From the NCBI RefSeq assembly GCF_003589595.1, contig NW_020653337.1, positions 4,292,960-4,356,959 of the forward strand: a stretch of 64,000 nt of DNA, in the 5' to 3' direction. Below, in pieces: positions 55,720-64,000 of the stretch (positions within the stretch are counted from its first letter, which is position 1; the number at the start of each line of letters is the position of its first letter). The DNA comes from Hyposmocoma kahamanoa (lineage: Eukaryota; Arthropoda; Insecta; Lepidoptera; Cosmopterigidae). The position numbers were made by a program, and so were the translations under genes. Under the pieces are notes generated by a model. The model did not search any database, was not told the origin of the DNA, and saw only the letters and a list, made by a program, of their open reading frames with translations.

Positions 55720-56412
55720 AGATATCAAGTCGTGGTGGTTAGACACACGCCTGTTCAAAAAGGTAGCAGTGCCACTTACGCTACTGCGCCCATCACCTTG
55801 AGATATAAAGTTAATAGTCCCATATACCTGTAATTCAAGAAGCATCCTTACATATATACATATACCTACTTCACGCCTTTTTCCCATAGGGATAGGCAGA
55901 GACAACAGTCTTCCACTTGCTACAGTCCTGACACACATCTTTCCCCTCATCAACACGTATCAATGCTTTCATACACGCTCGTCGGTTAAGGGAACTCTTG
56001 CCCTGGCCCTTCTTTAGGATGGCCTCAATTTTGTCATGGTAAGTTCGCCTTGGTCGGCCCTTTACCAACTTGCCCGCTCGCCTTATAAATCTGTTTCATC
56101 AATCTTCTTTCATTCATTCTCTTTACATGTCCGAAACATCAAAGCATCCTTTTTTCTATCTTTGTCACTACATCTTCTTCCACGCCGCATCGCTCTTTTA
56201 TCGCATTGTTCCGTAATTTATTCATCCGAGTCAGCTATATTTCTCAAAGCTCTCATTTCTATTGCATTAATTCTACTTTCGTGCTTCTTCTGCCAAACCC
56301 AACACTCACGACCATACATAAGCATCCTTACCGGCGGCAAAAATATATAGGGACAATGATGGCAGCACTTCCCTGGATGAACTCTTTCACAATGAGCTCT
56401 ATTGTTACTACA
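55720..56412 (-). repeat. Family A, antisense, split by an RTE-type insertion
   Basis: Parts at 55720-55851 and 56320-56412 are separated by the retroelement at 55852-56319, with the A sequence AAGCATCCTTAC duplicated. Confidence 0.85.
55852..56319 (-). mobile_element. 5'-truncated RTE/CR1-type non-LTR fragment with 12-bp target duplication
   Basis: The insert carries, on the minus strand, the end of a reverse transcriptase reading frame. Blocks such as HESRINAIEMRALR, DVVTKIEKRML and GRPRRTYHDKIEAIL precede a terminal VVSAYPYGKKA and a stop, with in-frame stops and a frameshift between blocks. The 3' end is a short TATATG-type tail. AAGCATCCTTAC occurs at both borders (55840-55851 and 56320-56331), so it was inserted by target-primed reverse transcription into a family A copy. 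Confidence 0.85.
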
Positions 56413-56932
56413 ACTAACTCTTCAAAGACTGTACTCCTGGTGGCCGTTCGTAAGTCACTAGATTTTGTCAGAATCGAACTCGCAAAATATCAACGGGACA
56501 TTTACTAATGTTTCCGTTCTGTGACTTTTCTCACTTCACTGTGGTTTAGCAGTGATGACAAAGTAACTTTTTGTTACATGTGTAGAAGATTTTAAAATAG
56601 TGTCATTTTGCATTGGACGTTGTTTACAATTTCAAGACTGTGTTCTATGCTATAATGTCCATTAAGGCGAGTCATTGGAGGAGAAGCGGGAAAAATTGTT
56701 TTGCAAGAACAAATGGTGTACGTATTAACTACGTTACGTTACGTATTTACTATTAAACAATGATCTTTCAAAGTATACGATACACCTAAGAATATTGTCT
56801 AAAGAATCTGCTAATTTGTTACACGATACGATGTATTTTACGCGATTGTATAAAATCTTGAAAACAGGCTAAAGTAAATTTCTAAAACGGATTATTTAAG
56901 AATAAAATATTTAACTGTGTATATATTTTTAT

Positions 56933-57224
56933 ATGGAGATATTTCTCTTTAAGCACTACAGAGCTCATACTAAATTTTGGCTTTCAATTGAAGCCCTGTT
57001 GTTATTAAATTCACATTTATCCCAAAATTTGAAAATTGCCCTTCGATTTAACTACATGCCGCGTCAGTCGCTATCGAGCGTTTGTCAACGTTGGAGCTGT
57101 GTCTGTGGAATTTTCCCCGACTGTTCTCGATTTCGATATGCGATTCCTAATTTACAGCAAGGGGCGGCCTCCCATACCTCACCTCCTAAAAAATAGGTCG
57201 AAATATCTCGCCTTAATATTATAA
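56933..57224 (+). other. Segment with two overlapping short frames
   Basis: Frames 56933-57196 (87 codons) and 57036-57224 (62 codons; contains RYRAFVNVGAVSVEFSPTVL) overlap. The second reads protein-like and may be a repeat-derived fragment. Not identified. Confidence 0.2.
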
Positions 57225-57639
57225 AGGACAATATGAAAAGTCACTGGCATCTCTAACAAGGTCATAAAACCGCCTCCGGATTACATTTGGCTTTTAAAAT
57301 ATAAAGCAGTACACTTTGCTACAATCAAAACGGTTTTATCGTAAAAGCACCTAATTAAGGAAGCTATAAAGCGTAAAATTCGCATTCAAACTTACGGATC
57401 TGTCAGGAAGTCACTGGTATAGCACATCTAGATAATGAATGTCATTTAAAATGTTAAAGCATACTTCATTACTGCAATGTAAAAGGCCATTAAGGAAGGT
57501 ATAAAACAAATAATAACTTTTGTAAAATATAGTTTAATCTTCGATAATTGGATCTTTGCCAATTGATGATTGGAATTCTTTTGAAATTGTTGACAGAATT
57601 GAGATGGTCGATGCCTAATACGGGCTTAAAAAGGGAAGG

Positions 57640-57930
57640 GCGTTTATGGCGTATTGCGAACATAGCAAGCATCGAATTTTTTTTTTTTAATAAAACGTAA
57701 TGGGGACCGCCTTTGACAGTTAAAAATAAAAGGGCTATTATGTTTCAGGCATTCTGCGCATTGATACTGCACAAACCTAAATGCCCCAGCCAGTCTGGAA
57801 AGCCTGTCCAGCCCCTTTTCGTGAGAGGAATAAATTCTCAGGGCACAGAAGAAAACTTTGACACGAATCAATTTAGAAACTTCCTTTTTCACATTTCCCT
57901 CCGGACATTGAACTTGGGACTGTTATAACG
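57640..57930 (+). other. Base-balanced segment with overlapping short frames
   Basis: A plus frame of 71 codons (57713-57928) and a minus frame of 82 codons (57644-57892) overlap. Neither has a recognisable domain or clear splice sites. It may be a fragment of an unlisted repeat. Confidence 0.25.
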
Positions 57931-58147
57931 ACGGTAATACTATTCATCAAATTACGGACTGTCGCAAAGTTATTTCTTGACTTTGGTAACATTTTTTTGC
58001 TTGTGACAACAACTGGCCGCCTGAAAGTTTGATCGAAATCAAAAGATGATTGTAGTTATTCTTTTTCAAATTTAACGTTCTGGTGTATGTGGCCAGAGTG
58101 GTTCAAGCGCAAGAAGATGTGGAGCCTGCTACGTCGTATCTGTAGGA

Positions 58148-58612
58148 CATCGAGTATATAACCAGAAATAGAGACGAAATAAGGGCCATCCGTCCCTGGC
58201 ACCTCATCAGGCAAATAGGCCTTATATAACTTTTAAATATCTACTCTCTCCGTCTCCGTATATTCCACAAATATTCTCTATTTATTGTAATAAAGATAAT
58301 ATCTCTAACAATGGGGGCTGTTCCATTCAGTGGTGTGGGAAAACCAGCAAAATATCTAATTACAAAACAAACGGAATCACATTTCATCGGTAATTAAATA
58401 TGTAATTTTTAAATTTTCGTCCATTATAGCAAAGCTCAAGTCAAACTGGTCGTTTTGAAGTGAAACAATTGACGACACCGTCAATTGTTTCACTCCAATT
58501 TTGAATTCGGGCTGGCCAATCGGAACGCAGTAGACCCCGTAATGATTTGGTAGAATAATTTTCAAACAAATTAAATGACATATCGTCTCTATTTCTGGTT
58601 ATATACTCGATG
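58148..58612 (-). mobile_element. Family B transposon, copy 4 (8-bp target duplication)
   Basis: The element begins CATCGAGTATATAACC and ends with the inverted match GGTTATATACTCGATG. The flanks are CTGTAGGA and CTGTAGCA, an 8-bp duplication with one change. At 465 bp it is about 40 bp shorter than the others, with a deletion in its left half. The orientation matches copies 2 and 3. Confidence 0.9.
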
Positions 58613-59523
58613 CTGTAGCACCTATATAAGTCTCAGTGTGAATAGCTGCTGAAATATCAAGCAAGCAAACTTCATCCCGAGTCATCACATCATTAATGCA
58701 AAAGTTTGGACGTCTGTTACTTAAATAGTTCAACATTTAAGTTTACAAGTGGTTCACATTAACATATCCTGTTAAAAACAACAAATAAAAAAATTGGAAC
58801 TTGCAATTAAAGACTTAAAGAGTATTGTAATCTCTAAATATTTTTGTGTTTATGTATAAGAACATGGGCAATTTAATAAACCCACTAAAACTCTCAAAAT
58901 TCTGCTAATGCTGACCCAGCAGGCGACAATAACATTACTGAAAGGTGCAAAAAGGTAGGTATGCAAATCAAAATTACGGATATTAGGTATTGAAGCTAAT
59001 TACTTTTGGTTCGTTTATAAGTCATTAATACATTCAACTTGACCTATTCTTATTGGTGTTTTGTTGGCTTGCTTTTTTATTAAACATTAAATGGTTTTTT
59101 TTTGCAGGTTTAAAATTATTTACTGATTTTTCTAATACTTCAAGTATGGAGTGATTTAAAAATTAAAGTAATTTCATATCAAATCTTATATTATAAAAAT
59201 AACAAATTTACGCGTAAACGCATACTCTCGCACGCCAAACGTCAAGTGAGAACTACAGAATTTGTGAGTTAATTCCACAGATCACATAAATATTGTGGTT
59301 AATTCTTTCGAAGATGACATTTCGAACAGACGCTTGCAAAAGCCCTTGTAATGCGCTTCGAAACGTTTTACTCTGTGTCGTGGTTTTGAAAACGATTTTT
59401 TTCCGCATTTATGACGGAAAAATACACTCCCGCATTCCGTTGCTGTAATTACGATTTTAACGCTATCGCGTTCAATGCGTTTGTTGCGACGAAAAATGTA
59501 CTCAGGTTTACGTAAAGAACGTA
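58613..59523. other. No gene supported
   Basis: An 83-codon minus frame at 59282-59533 is Lys/Arg/Cys-rich (ECGSVFFRHKCGKKSFSKPR) and is cut at its start by the Tc1-like MITE. It is not identified and could be a decayed transposon coding remnant. Confidence 0.35.
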
Positions 59524-59754
59524 CACACATCAAAAAAAGTTTGCGATCACTTTTAAAACTTGAAATATTTTCAATTTCTAAAAATATTTCAAAAACCTCT
59601 TTAGTGATACTATTATTTGTTTTTAATTTTAATTATTTATTTAATGTTGTACTTTTAACAAAAAAACTATTTATTACATATTTCTTAATAATATTTCCAC
59701 ATATTAAAAATATGTTAAGTTTTCAAACTGATCGCAAACTTTTTTTGATGTGTG
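59524..59754. mobile_element. Tc1/mariner-like MITE
   Basis: The inverted ends CACACATCAAAAAAAGTTTG and CAAACTTTTTTTGATGTGTG continue to GCGATCA and match perfectly over about 25 bp. The dinucleotide TA lies immediately outside both ends (59522-59523 and 59755-59756), the signature of Tc1/mariner insertion. The 231-bp element is very AT-rich inside and has no transposase. Confidence 0.75.
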
Positions 59755-60208
59755 TAGATGTTAGTGCACAGACATATGCATTCGTGTTATTATAATTAGT
59801 AGTTGCAATTAAAACTGCAAAATTTGCTTCATTATCGCGTAAGTTTGTTTTTAAATTTTTAAAGTAATTTACTACATTTGGCTTTGAATTTACAATGTAT
59901 AACAATAAGTATATAAACCATAAATATGTAGTAGCTTATATGCTAATAAGTGTTGTGTTTAAGTGTTGCCAAGACGCCATTTTAACGGGGAAAGAAGTTT
60001 TTGTTAAGTGCTTTTGGTTTTGCTCTGGCTTTACTGACGACAATTTTCACGCCCCGCCACTGGTAAATGATGTTGGATAACGATATCGCATCTGAATCCG
60101 AATCGAACGTTTAATTCGAATGTTCTGAATAGCTCCGAAAGCGCCCTTCGATTCGAGAACGATATCTAATCGAAAGATTCGGTTAAAATATCGAAGAGTT
60201 CTGAATTG

Positions 60209-60406
60209 GGGGGTCTACTCTCGATCTTCGTCCGACATCCGTCCAAAACAATTGCTGACAAATAAGCAATACTTGACCAAATGAAAAGACGCGTGATGCG
60301 AATGAAGCTTCATTCTTGATACTTGTCTTTTATTTTTGTCGAATATTACTTATTTGTTAGCAATTGTTTTGGACGGATGTCGGACGGACATCGAGAGTAG
60401 ACCCCC
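60209..60406. mobile_element. Foldback MITE with GGGGGTCTACTCTCGAT ends
   Basis: The arms begin GGGGGTCTACTCTCGAT and run through CCGACATCCGTCCAAAACAATTGCT with few mismatches, covering most of the 198 bp. No clear target duplication is visible. No coding capacity. Confidence 0.7.
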
Positions 60407-60639
60407 GGGTTCCAGATAGGGTGTGCATTTCTAAGAAGAAATCTGTTTAATGAATCATCTTTATCATTCATCATTTTAATTGTACACTTCCAACTTTTCG
60501 TAAGTACTGTCGCGAATGGCTACTTACACAGCAGGTTCTTGCGCTTGCAACATACAGATACTGATGGGATTGATTTTTTTTTTTCTTATTTTTTATTTTA
60601 AGTCTCGATGTCCTGAAATAACTGTTTATAATATTTAAA

Positions 60640-60812
60640 TAAGGTTATGGCAGAATAACAGAGGCCGTGGGACCCCCGCGACCGCTGAGTCATAGACCGT
60701 TTTGTCGGATTATTTTGTACCACTGTATTCTTTATAAAATGTATCAATGTACCATGTACCTATTCCGACAAATAAATGAGTTTATTATTATTATTATTAT
60801 TATTATTATCTT
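60640..60812 (+). repeat. Retroelement 3' end with TTA-repeat tail
   Basis: ACCATGTACCTATTCCGACA and AATAAATGAG are followed by nine or so TTA units (60780-60810), typical of a non-LTR 3' end. Confidence 0.6.
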
Positions 60813-61269
60813 ATTCCTCTTCTTTGTCTACGACTTGCTTTTGCTATTTGTTCTCTTACGTGAAATGTTACAATTTTCTGTTACCGTTAATAAAAATAGA
60901 AGTAAATTAATTTGCCACTCTGCTAACCTAGTGAAGGTTAAATCGTGCAAAATAACCGCGCTTGTGTTGAATATTTTTTCATGAACTTAATTTTCCCACT
61001 CTTTCTCCGCATAAAATTAATAAAATAAATCACATAAGCGCAACTACAATAACAGGCACCACCACCATAAATAAACCCGACACGTGTTTCGCATTTCTAC
61101 GAGGCATCCTCAGGGGCTGTTGATTGCTCGACGCCCGGCCGAAGAAATTATTCTTCTGTTGAAAATGAAAATCTTTATTTTTGGTGACGCCTGAGTCTAT
61201 TATTTACATAAAGGGTTTGCGTTTTGAATGAAACCAAAACAATAAATTTTACTATTTGACTTTCGAACT

Positions 61270-61500
61270 GGAGGGCCAGAGTCAATAGAGAGAACTAGTG
61301 TCTGAGCCGAACATAATCGGGGAAACAAAATCTGCTCGACTTCGCTGGCTAAGACATGTGGAAAGAATGGGAGAGGATAAAGCTGCCAAAAGAGCGTATT
61401 TGGAGTAACCTACAGGTCATCGTCTAGTGGGCAGTCCAAGATATCGCTGAAAGGATGAAGTCGCCAGATCTGAAGGAACGGATTGTGATCTGATGATGAT
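61270..61500 (+). pseudogene. RTE/CR1-like reverse-transcriptase C-terminal fragment
   Basis: SARLRWLRHVERMGEDKAAK followed by RAYLE and a stop matches the R-L-R-W-x-x-H-V-x-R-M motif just downstream of the polymerase domain of non-LTR elements. After the stop the related P-x-G-x-R/P-x-V-G-x-P-R-x-R sequence continues in frame, so this is a mutated relic. Confidence 0.7.
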
Positions 61501-61980
61501 TAATGGGATTTTTGAAATTTTGATCCTTTTCAACGACTATTAAACTAAAAAAATGCTTCCATTAGACATTTATTTTTGAAAAGTTGCCCAAAAAGTTTAC
61601 AAGGACGGTACATTTTTTGTATTACGGTTGCGAGAAGAGCTGTGGGAAGAGCTAGTAAAGTATATTTAAAACCATTATGTGTTCGTTGTAATTTTTTTTG
61701 TCTGTCGCGTATATTCCTGGCTATTTGCCAGATGTCGTAAATAAAAAAGTAAAGCATTATGACTGTCGTAATGCCATGTGATGACTGATTTGACACACAC
61801 CCACTTATATACATCATATTCAATTGGCGAAAAATTCAAGAACGAACCTTGAATAAGACACAGCAACTGAGAATAAGATTTTGTAACCTAGTAATCATTT
61901 TCAACCCATTTATCAGGCGAGGGTTTAGACTTAGTGTGGGTTGGGGACTTTACACGTTTTTTCGAGTGTTGTGTACTATA

Positions 61981-62173
61981 ATAGCATAGGACGTAGCTTA
62001 GGTAGCGTAGCGAGAGGTACTTTATAAATATAAACGACGATTATATCATAATTATAACTTTATACGTGTATTCAATTTTAAAGCTTTATCCAGAACTCCT
62101 AGATGTCTGTTTGATATCAACACTCTAATATTCTTACAATTCTAAATACAAAACCTAAGCTGCCTGTACTACA
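61981..62173 (-). repeat. 3' LTR of the 62-63.7 kb element
   Basis: It is 193 bp long and contains a TATAAA-type box on the minus strand. It matches the other LTR closely but has 35 extra bases after CAGAACT. Confidence 0.75.
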
Positions 62174-62422
62174 TCCTCACAACTGAAATTAAACAAATAT
62201 ATTTTCCCTAGAATGCAGACAGTTCCTGTTCATCTGAATGAATGACCAACAACTATGCACATACCCAGGATAATATATCCATGAAATGAAAAATAAAAAA
62301 TAAGTTATATTCATCCAAGTCGGTTCTTTACCGCCAAGTTATCAGAACTCTTTGATACCGGCCCGATAGAAGAATTTTCTTTCTTTGACCCGATATCTGT
62401 CATGGACTTAGAAGAAATTTTA

Positions 62423-62638
62423 TTACCTATCAATTTTTAATGTTGACAACTTGAAATTATATTCCTTTAAAATATCCTGGCCGAGGATAAGAAATTCCTC
62501 ATCATCTTGCTCAACAAGCAACCTCGATAGGTATTTATTTCCATTGATTGTCAACGACACCTTGGTGGACACCTGCACTTTTATTGGCCTTCCGCCCACT
62601 GTGCGCAATGGAAAACTCGGAGTATCATCAATCTGCAA
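62423..62638 (-). pseudogene. Protease C-terminal half of the LTR element
   Basis: It is in the same frame as the upstream active-site segment, separated by one stop. It contains VSLTINGNKYLSRLLVEQ and EEFLILGQDILKEYN; the I-L-G-x-D-x-L motif is the conserved end of Ty3/gypsy-type proteases. No reverse transcriptase follows. Confidence 0.65.
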
Positions 62639-62647
62639 ATGTAACCT

Positions 62648-63016
62648 TTATGCAAAACAGCGAGAGATTATTGAAACCGAAGCACTAGTATCCACCAACG
62701 CCACCAAAGATCCATTACTATGTGCCCGTGAATACACTTGACGTGGCGTATCCTGCTGCACGATTGGTGCCCGTGGCATTTGATATTCCGACTGTTTAGA
62801 CTCGGGTCCAACTATCAGTGTAGAGTCACCTTGTGTTTGCCAACAGTGAGAGTGCTCCTTATGAAAATATACTGGCAATTCAATATTTTGTCGACCCACA
62901 TCGTAACCGTGATTAAATATATGTTCTACTAACATAATTGTTTTTCTTAACTCCTCTTTCGACAAATACATATTACTAGCTAGCATCCATTGAAAACTGG
63001 GTATCAAAGACTTCAA
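62648..63016 (-). pseudogene. Gag C-terminus and retropepsin-like active-site region
   Basis: Near its end the frame has SLVALVDTSASVSII, which aligns with the D-T-G-A-x-x-S-x-I core of LTR-element aspartic proteases but with Ser in place of the usual Gly. A stop codon follows a few residues later, splitting the protease from the frame at 62423-62638, which is in the same phase. The copy is therefore doubly damaged. Confidence 0.65.
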
Positions 63017-63100
63017 GAGTGTCTAATAAACGGAACATGTTGAATCTACGCTCTCGTCGCTAACTTATCTAAACTTTAAAAATAACTTGTCAGCGATTTG

Positions 63101-63436
63101 TTAAAGCCCCTGTCCTCTATAATAAAACTCTCGGGCATAGTCTGTTTGTGAGGGGAACTCCTCTTTAAGCTTTTGTGCAATTATACCATACGTCGTGTAA
63201 GACGAAAAATACGTTTTGTACCATTGTAGAGCTGGCCCCTCTAAATACAATGCTAACACGTACCTCTTTAGCCCATCTGACCAATTATTCAATAAGCTGA
63301 TCGCCTCAAACTGATTTATAAATTCGTCATCGTCATTCAACCCCGTAAACTTTTGCGCCGCAATATAATGCACATTCTTTCTTGCTCTTTTCACTTGCAC
63401 AAGAAATAAAACAATAAAATAACTAATATAAATCAA
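63101..63436 (-). pseudogene. Gag remnant (retrotransposon gag domain)
   Basis: The frame includes EFINQFEAISLLNNWSD followed by YVLALYLEGPALQWYKTYF. The W-x(n)-Y-L-x-G-x-A-x-x-W-Y/F core identifies the capsid-like domain of Ty3/gypsy-type gag. The frame stops after FYYRGQGL, and the rest of gag appears in another frame, so it is broken by a frameshift. No zinc knuckle was seen. Confidence 0.75.
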
Positions 63437-63586
63437 AATGACGACCTTATATATGTTTTCCTCTAACTCTCTTTGGAGATTTTTCGTAAAAACATATAAA
63501 ATTTTTCCACATTGGAATTTCCACGTAAGGCGTCGTACTCCACTTGTACGGCGACCTCCATCACTTATATTGCGCCTCCACCATTT

Positions 63587-63744
63587 ATAGCATAGAACGT
63601 AGCTTGGGTAGCGTAGCGAGAGGTACTTTATAAATATAAACGACGATTATATCATAATTATAACTTTATACGTGTATTCAATTTTAAAGCTTTGTCCAGA
63701 ACTCTTACAATTCTAAATACAAAACCTAAACTGCCTGTACTACA
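63587..63744 (-). repeat. 5' LTR of the 62-63.7 kb element
   Basis: It is 158 bp long with the same boundaries as the left LTR. On the minus strand the sequence just after it begins TGGTGGAGGCGC, a possible primer-binding site because it starts with TGG; the matching tRNA was not identified. Confidence 0.75.
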
Positions 63745-63754
63745 ATACTTTCTT

Positions 63755-63955
63755 TCACGTGCAGGTTAGGTTCATCGCGCAGTTTTCCTTGTCCAAAAAG
63801 CTCATGGTAAATCTCAAATTAAATATCGCAGATAAATTCCGAGAAACTCCGAGTCGGTAGGTCAACCCATTAGGCTAACACGGTTTCTTTAGTAATACTA
63901 CTCAAATGACACGTATATAGACGACGTAGCAACAATATTACTATCAACATATCGC
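63755..63955 (-). repeat. tRNA-derived SINE-like copy, antisense
   Basis: AAAAAGCTCATGGTAAATCT, GTAGGTCAACCCATTAGGCT and ATATAGACGACGTAGCAACA match the 34.9 and 35.4-kb segments. It lies just outside the LTR element. Confidence 0.6.
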
Positions 63956-64000
63956 ACTTCTATTACAATAGTGTTGTAATTCAGAACATGTTAAATTCAA

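Larger units (their letters stand above)
61981..63744 (-). mobile_element. Decayed Ty3/gypsy-like LTR retrotransposon, gag-protease only
   Basis: Two direct repeats, 61981-62173 and 63587-63744, share GTAGCGTAGCGAGAGGTACT and adjoining sequence and bracket a minus-strand gag and protease region. The internal part is only about 1.4 kb and has no reverse transcriptase, RNase H or integrase, so the copy is deleted or belongs to a non-autonomous family. On the minus strand the LTR starts TGTAGTACAG. I could not find a convincing target duplication. Confidence 0.75.

Noticed and set aside
57370..57410. Start exon ending at a GTAAGT donor near 57.39 kb (minus)
   Set aside because: In the required phase there is a TGA shortly upstream and no ATG after it.
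61981..63744. Complete endogenous retrovirus
   Set aside because: There is no polymerase or envelope region between the LTRs, and the gag and protease frames are broken.

Overview
This window looks like nuclear DNA of an insect, most likely a moth or butterfly. It is AT-rich, has spliced coding exons with GT-AG borders, and is crowded with short interspersed elements of the kind that fill lepidopteran introns: tRNA-headed SINEs ending in a GTGCCCAGCAGTGGGACG-type tail, C-terminal scraps of Jockey/CR1-like and RTE-like reverse transcriptases, a Tc1-like transposase scrap and many MITEs. There is no sign of bacterial gene organisation. A run of 400 N (13103-13502) is an assembly gap.

The only host gene I can support lies on the minus strand. 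Two small exons, 31979-32065 (87 bp) and 7501-7588 (88 bp), have good acceptors and donors, are both open in phase 0, and splice in frame. The downstream exon encodes RPGFTDDRYNETSYYIENG, which I recognise as the segment just before the catalytic domain of RPUSD2-like (RluA-family) RNA pseudouridine synthases. The intron between them is about 24.4 kb, so 7.6-32 kb is intronic. The catalytic exons must lie to the left of base 1. The start codon lies to the right of 32 kb; a five-codon candidate sits at 43356-43370 but is weakly supported.

Almost everything else is mobile DNA, often nested. Four copies of a roughly 0.5 kb transposon (CATCGAG...CTCGATG ends) at 6.45, 14.27, 18.88 and 58.15 kb each carry an 8-bp target duplication. 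At 31.08-31.88 kb one inverted-repeat element with 9-bp flanking repeats contains a second with a perfect 8-bp duplication. Two PIF/Harbinger-like MITEs (16.7 and 42.25 kb) have TTA/TAA duplications. A 44-bp perfect inverted repeat lies at 17.22-17.37 kb. The 40.8-42.75 kb region is one old repeat broken by a GC-rich 1.2 kb retroelement and by a Harbinger-like MITE. At 55.7-56.4 kb an RTE fragment with a 12-bp target duplication splits a copy of the commonest repeat (family A, 18 fragments). At 61.98-63.74 kb is a decayed minus-strand Ty3/gypsy-like element with two LTRs and only gag and protease remnants.

Repeat families are given letters here (A to J, S, V) because no database could be consulted. 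Lettered names are local to this report and superfamily names are inferences from ends, target duplications or motifs. The stretch 25.88-26.66 kb stands out as non-repetitive, with CG-rich blocks and homeodomain-type TAAT sites, and is a candidate intronic regulatory element.
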